DNA from: Paenibacillus sp. SZ31
GTDB lineage: Bacteria > Bacillota > Bacilli > Paenibacillales > Paenibacillaceae
Direction of reading: 5' to 3'
Assembly: GCF_012912005.1 (NCBI RefSeq)
Contig: NZ_JABBEA010000011.1
Coordinates: forward strand, 146,581 to 210,580
DNA length: 64,000 nt
Made by a program: the position numbers and the translations under genes. Below are positions 1 through 8,125 of this stretch, one piece after another. The notes under the pieces are model-generated. The model was not told the origin of the DNA and did not search any database. It worked only from the letters and a program-made list of their open reading frames with translations. Positions within the stretch are counted from its first letter, which is position 1, and every line of letters begins with the position of its first letter.

Positions 1-5
1 TACGT

Positions 6-479
6 TTATTTACTCGTGTCCGTATCCAGGGACTGGGCTTCAGTCTCTTTTTTTTCCTCATCATCATTGGATTTATTGAACTCAAGCATACGCTCCTCGT
101 AATCATCCAGGAACCATAATGGATCCATGCTGTCTTCCTCACCGTTGTAATTGATCACGATTTCTTCGCCAGCTTTGATGTCTGTATACGCGTAGAAGTC
201 AAAGGTGTGGTTATCAAAATTGATATCATAGGTAGCATTAGGTTCATAGGAGTGGTTGATCAGACTGCCGTAGCCGAGCAGAATGGCGGTATGATTCGCC
301 CCATATTCGAACACGTAATCTTCTAGAATCGTTTTTTCGACATGCTCATGATCTTCATTCGGGTAAGGCACAACGGGTGCCTGATGGATCAGCGTTCCTT
401 TGGCAATATCAACGGTAGCAAATACCCCGCGGTTAAACTCACCACCATCACCCAACTTGGATTGTTTTACTTCAATCAT
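6..479 (-). CDS. SET-domain protein (putative lysine methyltransferase)
   Basis: Small single-domain SET protein of 157 residues. The family transfers a methyl group from S-adenosylmethionine to lysine side chains; the target here is unknown. Visible hallmarks are an early G-x-G-turn segment (GDGGEFNRGVFA), the SAM/catalytic core GYGSLINHSYEPNATY with the NHS-x-x-PN signature, and a C-terminal GEEIVINYNG strand with the conserved tyrosine. An acidic, lysine-rich tail follows. I start it at ATG 479 because AGGTG lies six bases upstream; an in-frame GTG at 488 would overlap that ribosome-binding site. It is divergent from the ABC-F gene to its right. Free-standing SET proteins occur in bacteria, and their substrates are mostly uncharacterised. 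Confidence 0.85.
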   Translation of the reverse strand: MIEVKQSKLGDGGEFNRGVFATVDIAKGTLIHQAPVVPYPNEDHEHVEKTILEDYVFEYGANHTAILLGYGSLINHSYEPNATYDINFDNHTFDFYAYTDIKAGEEIVINYNGEEDSMDPLWFLDDYEERMLEFNKSNDDEEKKETEAQSLDTDTSK

Positions 480-610
480 AATCTTCACCTGATGCTCTTC
501 TAAGAGCTCCGTTCTATTAATAGTAGTAATTCGTTAAGGCAAAATTTTAACCCATACTTTCATATAAGGCAAATTTCCGCCAAAAAGGTGGAATAATTTT
601 TAATATGGCG

Positions 611-640
611 TTGAGTTGTGCAGGATATAACGCTTATAAT
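611..640 (+). promoter_or_regulatory. Sigma-A promoter of the ABC-F gene
   Basis: TTGAGT (611-616), an 18-base spacer and TATAAT (635-640) precede the ABC-F start codon at 679. An AAAGGTG ribosome-binding site lies at 666-672. Confidence 0.7.
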
Positions 641-678
641 ATACAAAGAATTAAGTCTATATAGAAAAGGTGTCATGA

Positions 679-2235
679 ATGAGCATATTAAATGTAGAAA
701 AATTAAGTCACGGTTTTGGTGACCGTGCTATCTTTAACGACGTTTCATTCCGCCTCTTGAAGGGCGAACATATTGGTCTGATCGGGGCCAATGGTGAAGG
801 TAAATCCACCTTCATGAACATTATTACAGGCAAGCTTCAGCCGGATGAAGGCAAGGTAGAGTGGTCCAAACGGATGCGTGTTGGTTATCTGGACCAGCAT
901 GCTGTATTGAACAAAGGCCAATCGATCCGTGACATACTTCGCGGTGCGTTCCAGTATTTGTTCGACATGGAACAGGAAATGAATGATATGTATGGCAAAA
1001 TGGGCGATGTTACCCCAGAGGAACTCGAACAACTTCTTGAAGATGTGGGTACGATTCAGGATACATTGACAAACCAGGATTTCTACATGATCGATGCCAA
1101 AGTGGATGAAACCGCACGTGGTCTGGGTCTGACGGATATCGGTCTGGATAAAGACGTTAATGACCTGAGTGGTGGACAGCGTACCAAAGTCCTGCTTGCC
1201 AAGCTGCTGCTGGAAAAACCTGATATTTTGCTGCTCGATGAGCCTACGAACTATCTGGATGAATTGCATATCGAATGGCTGAAACGCTATTTGCAGGAAT
1301 ATGAGAATGCTTTTATTCTGATCTCTCACGATATTCCGTTCCTGAACAGTGTTATCAACTTGATCTATCACATGGAGAACCAGAACTTAACTCGCTATGT
1401 GGGCGATTATGATCATTTCCAGGAAGTGCATGAGATGAGAAAACAGCAACTGGAGTCGGCTTACAAGCGCCAACAACAAGAGATTGCTGACCTCAAGGAT
1501 TTTGTAGCGCGGAACAAAGCAAGTGTTGCTACACGCAATATGGCGATGTCCAGACAGAAGAAACTCGACAAAATGGATGTCATCGAGATCGCCAAGGAGA
1601 AACCGAAACCGCAGTTCAACTTCCGTGATGCAAGAACATCCGGCAAGCTCATTTTCGAAACCAAAGGTCTTGTAATTGGATACAACGAACCGTTGTCCAG
1701 ACCACTGGATCTGCGTATGGAGCGGGGACAGAAGATTGCCCTCGTTGGTGCGAACGGAATCGGTAAAACAACCCTGATGCGTAGTATTCTGGGTGAAATT
1801 CAGGCTCTGGAAGGAACCGTTCAACGCGGTGAACATCTGGAGATTGGTTACTTCCAGCAAGAGATGAAGGATGCCAACTACAATACGTGTATTGAAGAGA
1901 TCTGGCAGGAGTTCCCTTCTTATACCCAATTCGAGGTGCGTGCTGCACTTGCGAAATGTGGTTTGACTACAAAACACATTGAGAGCAAGGTTGCTGTACT
2001 AAGTGGTGGCGAGAAAGCTAAAGTGCGTCTCTGTAAGCTGATCAATAACGAAACCAACCTGCTTGTACTCGATGAGCCGACGAACCATCTGGACGTTGAT
2101 GCCAAGGAAGAGTTGAAACGTGCGCTCAAGGCTTACAAAGGCAGTATTCTTCTGATTTCCCACGAACCAGAATTCTATCGTGACGTGGTTACGGAGACGT
2201 GGAACTGTGAGTCGTGGACAACGAAAGTATTCTAA
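679..2235 (+). CDS. yfmM: ABC-F family ATPase, YfmM-like
   Basis: Cytoplasmic ABC-F protein of 518 residues with two ABC ATPase domains and no membrane segment. Such proteins act on ribosomes (translation factor or ribosome protection). Domain 1 has Walker A GANGEGKS (about residue 37), signature LSGGQ and Walker B LLLDEPTNYLD. A charged linker of about 80 residues follows, rich in Q, K and R. Domain 2 has Walker A GANGIGKT, signature LSGGE and LLVLDEPTNHLD. Length and sequence style match B. subtilis YfmM from memory. The gene is monocistronic, with its own promoter and a strong terminator. It has no leader-peptide attenuator, unlike the ABC-F gene at the far end of the window, so a housekeeping role is more likely than inducible resistance. 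Confidence 0.88.
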   Translation: MSILNVEKLSHGFGDRAIFNDVSFRLLKGEHIGLIGANGEGKSTFMNIITGKLQPDEGKVEWSKRMRVGYLDQHAVLNKGQSIRDILRGAFQYLFDMEQEMNDMYGKMGDVTPEELEQLLEDVGTIQDTLTNQDFYMIDAKVDETARGLGLTDIGLDKDVNDLSGGQRTKVLLAKLLLEKPDILLLDEPTNYLDELHIEWLKRYLQEYENAFILISHDIPFLNSVINLIYHMENQNLTRYVGDYDHFQEVHEMRKQQLESAYKRQQQEIADLKDFVARNKASVATRNMAMSRQKKLDKMDVIEIAKEKPKPQFNFRDARTSGKLIFETKGLVIGYNEPLSRPLDLRMERGQKIALVGANGIGKTTLMRSILGEIQALEGTVQRGEHLEIGYFQQEMKDANYNTCIEEIWQEFPSYTQFEVRAALAKCGLTTKHIESKVAVLSGGEKAKVRLCKLINNETNLLVLDEPTNHLDVDAKEELKRALKAYKGSILLISHEPEFYRDVVTETWNCESWTTKVF

Positions 2236-2238
2236 GGT

Positions 2239-2325
2239 ATTCACGCTTCGAGCTTGCGAACAAGCTCGAAGCGTGAATAAGGCGCGAATTTTGCTTGCAA
2301 AACAGGCAGAACTCGCGCCTTTTTT
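2239..2325 (+). terminator. Tandem hairpins and terminator after ABC-F gene
   Basis: A perfect 18-bp inverted repeat (2239-2256 with 2261-2278, loop CGAA) is followed at once by a second stem, AGGCGCGA (2280-2287) with TCGCGCCT (2313-2320), ending in a T run. The second hairpin is the intrinsic terminator. The first begins four bases after the stop codon. Confidence 0.85.
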
Positions 2326-2364
2326 GCATGGTTTTAACGAAAAATGTTTGAGAAGAATTCATAG

Positions 2365-2394
2365 TTGACAGCTTTAATAAGGCAATAATATAAT
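2365..2394 (+). promoter_or_regulatory. Promoter of the GH43/SLH gene
   Basis: Consensus TTGACA (2365-2370), an 18-base spacer and TATAAT (2389-2394). The expected start near 2401 gives a leader of about 255 nt before the TTG codon at 2656. The 2336-2655 gap otherwise holds the cre-like site and two operator-like palindromes listed separately; I see no gene in it. Confidence 0.75.
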
Positions 2395-2396
2395 TC

Positions 2397-2411
2397 AGGA
2401 AAGCGATTACA
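2397..2411 (+). promoter_or_regulatory. cre-like site at the transcription start
   Basis: AGGAAAGCGATTACA fits the CcpA cre consensus WTGNAANCGNWWNCW with one mismatch (position 2). It covers the predicted transcription start, so binding would be expected to repress (carbon catabolite control). Inference from the motif only. Confidence 0.45.
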
Positions 2412-2422
2412 TTTACATATTA

Positions 2423-2434
2423 GAAACCTGTTTC
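2423..2434 (+). promoter_or_regulatory. LacI-type operator-like palindrome 1
   Basis: GAAACCTGTTTC is a near-palindrome closely related to the stronger site at 2518-2535. It lies about 22 bases downstream of the predicted start of transcription, a position suited to a roadblock repressor. Confidence 0.4.
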
Positions 2435-2517
2435 ACTGCATAGGGGCAAGGAAGATACGGTATTCCAAATGGGTATCATTGCACTTAGAAGGGAAGACGG
2501 GTCTTTTTTTGCGCTCG

Positions 2518-2535
2518 AATGAAACCGGTTTCATT
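2518..2535 (+). promoter_or_regulatory. LacI-type operator-like palindrome 2
   Basis: A perfect 18-bp palindrome, AATGAAACCGGTTTCATT, centred on CG as LacI/GalR operators are. Its AACCGGTT core is identical to the operators of the sucrose gene cluster at 50107-50116 and 50194-50205. Confidence 0.5.
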
Positions 2536-2655
2536 AAAATAAGGAGGTGGACCTAGCTCGTTACTGACCGCTGGCTGCTGAGGACAGGCCGGACAACAAC
2601 ACCGTGCCTTCAAGAACCATGCTTTCATCTTCCAAGCCAAAGGAGAGAATGAACA

Positions 2656-5600
2656 TTGGATAAACTCAGGAAACCCATGATATTCATGTTATCTGCAACA
2701 CTTGCGCTATCCTCCGGACCGCTGATGCTGCCGAGTAAGGCATATGCTGATATGAACAGTATACCCGCCACGTTGTTGCAGGACGATTTTACGGATGGGG
2801 ATTTCACGGCATCACCTGCGTGGAACGTTAGCTCAGGCAATTGGGAAGTGCTCGCTGACCCGACAGATGCGTCCAACTTCACGCTTTTCCAGAACGATAC
2901 CAATGAAGGCATCATCTCCACCGGAGACTCCATGTCGGACATGACCGTGTCCATGCGCTTTTACACGGGAGCCGGTCAAGGGTATCCGGGAATATTGCCG
3001 CGGTTTCAGGATAAGAGCAACTTTTACTATTTTCAAATGCAAGTACCTAACCATAAACTCGTTTTCTCGAAAAGGGTGAACGGGACAGATACCACTTTGA
3101 AAACGGTGGACTATGCGTTTACCAAAAATACGTGGTACACGCTCAAAGTGGTGCTGTCGGGTACCTCCATTCGCGGGTATGTTGTTGAAAATGGCTCCGA
3201 TCGGTTGGTATTTGATCTGATCGATCCTACATACGGGTCAGGTACAGTTGGCATTCGAAATAAGTGGCAGTCGGTCCATGCAGATGACGTGACCATCGCC
3301 GAGCAGCCGCCAGGGAACGATATTCAGCTCTCCATTGCCGAGCAGACGGCATCTTCGGTTTCCCTGCAATGGTCTGAACTCTCAGGTGCATCGAGCTATC
3401 GCCTCTATCGTTCCACTGCCCCTGAAGGCGGTTATTCCCTGGTAACCAACACTGGAACTTTGGGACACACGGATGAAGGATTAAGTGGGGATACGATGTA
3501 TTATTACAAGCTCGCTTATGAATACGGAGGCCTCACCGAGTCATTATGGACTGCTCCGCTGGAAGTTCGAACGACAGCCGCAGCACCACAGGCTCCGGGC
3601 GAATTAAAGGCCGAAGCACTCAATGCCACGAGTGTGAAGCTATCTTGGCCCGCCGTGGACAAGTCAACTGGCTATCGCGTGGTTCGGGCCGAATCTGGAA
3701 GTGACCAGTATGAGCAGGTATACGAAGGGAAGGGGCTTGTTTTCATAGATGAGAGGCTTGAGCCCGGTAACAGCTACAGCTATCGTGTAACAGCCTATAA
3801 CGCAGCTGGGGAGTCAGCATTCACTGTTGCAGAAGCCACTACGTATTCCATTGACTCTCCTGCAGCATTTGCTGCCACAGCTGTGACGGATACATCGATC
3901 TCTCTGGGGTGGAACGACCTTTCTGGTTCTGATGTAACGTATACGGTTTCCAGATCTACCAGTGCTACAGGTACATATCAGCAGGTGTACAGTGGCAATG
4001 AAAGCACGTTTAACGATAGTGGTCTGACGATGGGTACGGGATATTTTTACATCATCCAGGCAACCGTGGATGGCGTCGTATCTCCAGCTTCTGCACCGTT
4101 GGGTGTTGCCACGATTCGTACAAGCATTACACCAGGGCAACTGTGGCCGGATCTGGACGGTAAGCCGATTGATGCGCATGGGGCAGGCTTTTTCTATGAT
4201 GAACAGACGGATATGTATTACTGGTATGGTGAATACCACAAGGGCGGCTGGCCAGCGGTTGGTGTGCGCGTGTATTCATCCAAGGATCTGATGAACTGGA
4301 CAGATGGAGGTATGGCTCTAACGACGCTCCAATCCATGGATGATTTTGACAATGACCCGTTGATTTCCGAATTGTATGCAGGACGCGAAGACAAGGTGGA
4401 TATCTGGGCAGATATTCGCAGAGGGCGAATCATTGAACGGCCGAAGGTCATCTACAACGACAAAACGAAGAAATACGTGATGTGGGCCCACATGGACGGT
4501 GACAAGGACCCATACAACAATAATGCAAACTACGGTAAAGCGCGGGCGGGTTACGCGATCAGCGACTCTCCAACAGGACCTTTTGTATATCAGAAGAGTT
4601 ACCGAATGGACAGAACTCCGGAAGGGGAGAAAGACTATTTCCCAAGCGATCTGGGTATGGCCCGTGATATGACGTTGTTCAAGGATGATGACGGGACCGG
4701 ATACCTGATCTATTCCAGCGAGGAAAACCTGACGCTCTATATCTCCAAATTGAATGAAGACTACAGTGACGTAACAGGGTGGCATAAGGAAGGACGAATG
4801 GATGACAAAGGCAATCCGGTGCGTGATTCCACCTATCAGGCGCAATACGGCGTCGATTACGTGCGAGTGTTTCCGGGAGGGCAACGCGAAGCGCCAGCGA
4901 TGTTCAAGTATCAGGGTAAATATTATATTTTGACCTCTGGAGCTTCTGGCTGGGCCCCTAACGAAAACAAAGTGACGGTTGCGGACAATATCTTTGGCCC
5001 TTGGTCAACGCAGACCAATCCGTTCGTGCGCATGTTACCAACCGATCCCGATCCAGGCAAAGCATTCGGCACGCAGACCACAGCGGTTATTCCAGTCGAC
5101 CCGGAAAAAGGCAAGTTCATTTACGTAGGGGATACATGGAACGGTGGCAATTTCTCGAATGACGCTGCAAAATACGTGTTCTTGCCAATTGAGTTTGGAA
5201 TAGGCTCCGACATCGCAATCAAGTGGTATAACAGCTGGACACCTGATTTGCTGAATTCGATGGGCAAAGTCGATATCGCTGATCCGTTGCCAGAAAATGT
5301 GGCGCTTGGCAAATTGCCATCCCTGCCAACGACATTGAATGTGCGCGACGGTGGTGAACTGGTGTCAACGCCAGCGGTGTGGACCATTGATAATCGGGCC
5401 ATGACGGCAGAAGATTTTGCTAAGCCAGGACCGCTCACGATACAGGTAACGACACCGGAATATAACAACAAAAAACAGGCGGTTCGTGTAAACGTCATTC
5501 CAGAGAATACATTATATTTTGTGAATAGCGGGGGTTACGAAACGGCTGATTATAGTCTCATGGGTGCTTATATGAAAGGGACACTTGCGAACCCGGGAAC

Positions 5601-7866
5601 GGCTGATCAGATGTACGCTCCGGCAGAGGGACGCAATTGGGGTTACGTTGGTGCTGATGCGTTGGCATCCGGTTCGAATGGCGGAGATATATTCTCGACC
5701 GTACGTTATCTGAACGGTGGCAATGTCAGCAATTCTCCTAAAGGCACGGACTTAATCTATACATTTGATGTGCCGAACGGGACATACGATGTGTACGCAG
5801 GATTCAACGATCCGTGGACCAATGCATCGCGCAGAGCAAACTTCCTTATCAATGGCATCAATACGGGTGCAGTCACTTTTACACCTGCCAGTGTGAGAGC
5901 GCACAAAGGCATTAGCGTGTCGGACAACAAGCTGGAACTAACCGTTCGCAACACGGCATCGCAGGACCCGATGATTAGTTGGATTATGATCGTTAAACCA
6001 GATGCGGCACCACCTGCCAATGACAGTGCTGGCCTGAATGCTAGTGTATTGGATTCAACGAGCGCAACGCTTCACTGGGATGCACGTCTTGGTGCAGCAA
6101 GCTACAAGCTCTACCGCTCAGACCGTGAACAAGGAGAATATAACGTGGTCTATAGTGGAAATTTGAGAGAATACAAGGATAGTGAGCTGAATCCCGGCAC
6201 GGATTACTATTACAAAGTTGAAGCTTTCGATGCTTCGGGGCAATCCGTGAGTGGTTTATCTTCCGCTTATCCTGTGCTTACGGAACAGCAGACCGCTGCC
6301 GATATAGCTACAGGCATTACGGCACTGGAACAGCCTTCCGCAGGTGCGAAGAAACTGAAGTTACCGGTAGTGCCGAAAGGTTTCACGGTGACGATCGCTT
6401 CCAGTTCGGTACCGTCTGTCATTCAAACTGATGGAACGATCGTCCCGCCATCAAAGGAAACAACGGTACTACTTGCGTTGGAAATTACCCGAACTTCTGA
6501 CGACAGTAAAGCTCTGACTGAGCCTTTGACGGTGAAGGTGCCCGCATCTGTGCCTTCCTCCGGAGGCAACCCTGGTTCGGGCGGTAATTCAGGTGGTAAT
6601 CCATCAAATGGTTCTGGCTCAAGCAGCAATGGTGGGCAATCAGGAAGTGGTAGCCCGGGTGGGGAGAATCCTGCATCACAACCTGAGGCACAGAAGGATC
6701 GTTCTGTTCTGGAGTTGCAGGGTCAGTCTGACCAGAAGGGTGTAGTGCAGTCGAAAGTGGATGATCCCATGATTAAAGAGGCTTTTAAAGTTGCCCCTGC
6801 AACGGATGCGGGTCAGCGCTTGGTCGAACTTCGGCTGAAGCCAGTCTCGGGAGCAAATGCATATGAAGTGTCTCTGCCTGCCTCTGCGTTGTTGGATCAA
6901 GGTGAATCACATGTGTTCAACATCGTTACTGAGCTGGGGACGTTGGAGCTTCCTGCAACACTGTTAACCAAGGATGTGGTTGGTGATGGGACTACATCAA
7001 TCCGATTGATGAGAACGGAGTTACCGCAAACGTTAGCAGGTCGGCTTGGCACGCAGCATGGGGTTCAACTTGAACTCCAACTGGATGGTAAGGCTTGGCC
7101 ATCAGGAAGCGAATTGGTGCTTCGTCTGCCTTATCAATCATCGCCAAATGCTCAGCAGGATCGGATTGTAGCGTTTGCCATTGACGCGAACGGTGTGGCA
7201 ACCCCGTTGCCGCAAAGTCACTACGATTCCAATAGCGGGGAGATTGTATTTTCCGTAACGTCATTTACAGGAAATTATGCCGTTGTGTCTGTAGAGCAGA
7301 CATTCGCAGATCTTGCAGAAGTGCAGTGGGCCAAGAAAGCGATGGAGGCATTGGCTGTCCGAGGCGTGATTGCTGCCGAGGTAAGCGGAGATTCCAGCCA
7401 GTTGCATCCAAAACAGGAGATGACCCGCGGGCAATACATGCAGTGGCTGATGACAGCACTGGGCTTGAATACAGCTTCCGGGAATGCGTTCTCTGATGTA
7501 AACGAAAAAGCTTCGTACTATGAAGCAGTTACAGCTGCGCGTTCGCTCGGCATCACCGGTGGTACCGGTGACGGGCGGTTCTTGCCAGAGTCCACGATCA
7601 CCCGTCAGGAAATGATGACGTTGACAGTGAGAGCTCTTGCAGCGGCTGGAATGGTTGACTCCGAGATGGATGCAACAGATAGTCTCACACGTTTCCGCGA
7701 TGCTTCCGAGATTCGCTCCTATGCCCGGGATAGCGTGGCATTACTTGTGAATTTGGGCATCGCCAACGGGTACAATGGTGAGGTGAAACCTCTTGCCGAA
7801 GCGACCCGAGCTGAATCGGCTACGTTGCTACATGCGATGATGAGCAAACTCGTATGGAATAAGTGA
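2656..7866 (+). CDS. Secreted GH43-type glycosidase with FN3, carbohydrate-binding and SLH domains
   Basis: A 1,736-residue exported protein. Domains in order: signal peptide (1-31, ending AYA); LamG/DUF1080-like beta-sandwich (about 40-215); three FN3 domains (about 225-490); GH43-like five-bladed propeller (about 494-855) opening with DLDGKPIDAHGAGFFY and WYGEYHKGG, the style of exo-beta-1,3-galactanase-like GH43 members; a Big-type Ig domain (about 870-945); a malectin-like carbohydrate-binding domain (about 950-1115); another FN3; a Ser/Gly/Asn-rich linker (about 1301-1350); and three SLH repeats (about 1550-1736) that tether it to the cell wall. Start is TTG with AGGAGAG upstream. The substrate is inferred to be a galactan-type side chain; I have not verified the catalytic acids. 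Single-gene unit with its own promoter, operators and terminator. Confidence 0.87.
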   Translation: MDKLRKPMIFMLSATLALSSGPLMLPSKAYADMNSIPATLLQDDFTDGDFTASPAWNVSSGNWEVLADPTDASNFTLFQNDTNEGIISTGDSMSDMTVSMRFYTGAGQGYPGILPRFQDKSNFYYFQMQVPNHKLVFSKRVNGTDTTLKTVDYAFTKNTWYTLKVVLSGTSIRGYVVENGSDRLVFDLIDPTYGSGTVGIRNKWQSVHADDVTIAEQPPGNDIQLSIAEQTASSVSLQWSELSGASSYRLYRSTAPEGGYSLVTNTGTLGHTDEGLSGDTMYYYKLAYEYGGLTESLWTAPLEVRTTAAAPQAPGELKAEALNATSVKLSWPAVDKSTGYRVVRAESGSDQYEQVYEGKGLVFIDERLEPGNSYSYRVTAYNAAGESAFTVAEATTYSIDSPAAFAATAVTDTSISLGWNDLSGSDVTYTVSRSTSATGTYQQVYSGNESTFNDSGLTMGTGYFYIIQATVDGVVSPASAPLGVATIRTSITPGQLWPDLDGKPIDAHGAGFFYDEQTDMYYWYGEYHKGGWPAVGVRVYSSKDLMNWTDGGMALTTLQSMDDFDNDPLISELYAGREDKVDIWADIRRGRIIERPKVIYNDKTKKYVMWAHMDGDKDPYNNNANYGKARAGYAISDSPTGPFVYQKSYRMDRTPEGEKDYFPSDLGMARDMTLFKDDDGTGYLIYSSEENLTLYISKLNEDYSDVTGWHKEGRMDDKGNPVRDSTYQAQYGVDYVRVFPGGQREAPAMFKYQGKYYILTSGASGWAPNENKVTVADNIFGPWSTQTNPFVRMLPTDPDPGKAFGTQTTAVIPVDPEKGKFIYVGDTWNGGNFSNDAAKYVFLPIEFGIGSDIAIKWYNSWTPDLLNSMGKVDIADPLPENVALGKLPSLPTTLNVRDGGELVSTPAVWTIDNRAMTAEDFAKPGPLTIQVTTPEYNNKKQAVRVNVIPENTLYFVNSGGYETADYSLMGAYMKGTLANPGTADQMYAPAEGRNWGYVGADALASGSNGGDIFSTVRYLNGGNVSNSPKGTDLIYTFDVPNGTYDVYAGFNDPWTNASRRANFLINGINTGAVTFTPASVRAHKGISVSDNKLELTVRNTASQDPMISWIMIVKPDAAPPANDSAGLNASVLDSTSATLHWDARLGAASYKLYRSDREQGEYNVVYSGNLREYKDSELNPGTDYYYKVEAFDASGQSVSGLSSAYPVLTEQQTAADIATGITALEQPSAGAKKLKLPVVPKGFTVTIASSSVPSVIQTDGTIVPPSKETTVLLALEITRTSDDSKALTEPLTVKVPASVPSSGGNPGSGGNSGGNPSNGSGSSSNGGQSGSGSPGGENPASQPEAQKDRSVLELQGQSDQKGVVQSKVDDPMIKEAFKVAPATDAGQRLVELRLKPVSGANAYEVSLPASALLDQGESHVFNIVTELGTLELPATLLTKDVVGDGTTSIRLMRTELPQTLAGRLGTQHGVQLELQLDGKAWPSGSELVLRLPYQSSPNAQQDRIVAFAIDANGVATPLPQSHYDSNSGEIVFSVTSFTGNYAVVSVEQTFADLAEVQWAKKAMEALAVRGVIAAEVSGDSSQLHPKQEMTRGQYMQWLMTALGLNTASGNAFSDVNEKASYYEAVTAARSLGITGGTGDGRFLPESTITRQEMMTLTVRALAAAGMVDSEMDATDSLTRFRDASEIRSYARDSVALLVNLGIANGYNGEVKPLAEATRAESATLLHAMMSKLVWNK

Positions 7867-7901
7867 TGATACACCAGAATCGCAGCGTGTGAAAAAGAAG
7901 G

Positions 7902-7941
7902 CTTACTTTGACCTGAAACACAGGTCGGAGTAAGTCTTTTT
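7902..7941 (+). terminator. Terminator after GH43/SLH gene
   Basis: CTTACTTTGACCTG pairs with CAGGTCGGAGTAAG (14 bp including two G-T pairs, loop AAACA), followed by a T run at 7936-7941. Confidence 0.85.
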
Positions 7942-8025
7942 GCGTTACCTTAACAGAGGTGGATTCGCACATATTGTTCCTTTATCAGCGAAACTGATAA
8001 ATGTCATAAAATCATTGAAATTGAC

Positions 8026-8047
8026 CCTAAACACCCGGTGTGTTAGG
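8026..8047 (+). promoter_or_regulatory. Dyad upstream of cysJ
   Basis: CCTAAACAC-CCG-GTGTGTTAGG forms an interrupted dyad with TAA/TTA ends, close to the T-N11-A style of LysR-type regulator boxes. In B. subtilis cysJI is activated by the LysR-type protein CysL, so this is a candidate activator site. The sequence evidence is weak. Confidence 0.3.
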
Positions 8048-8125
8048 TTTTAGAGAGAAGAAATTAAATTAATGTGATCATTTTAGTCGGAATTAAAATC
8101 GAAGCAATGCGCGAGGTGGCAAACA

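Noticed and set aside
745..1371. Long open frame antisense to the first ABC-F gene
   Set aside because: Shadow of a strongly recognised gene; no ribosome-binding site and no family resemblance.
2490..2510. AAGACGGGTCTT followed by T7 in the GH43 leader as a terminator
   Set aside because: The stem is only five base pairs with a two-base loop, too weak to call.
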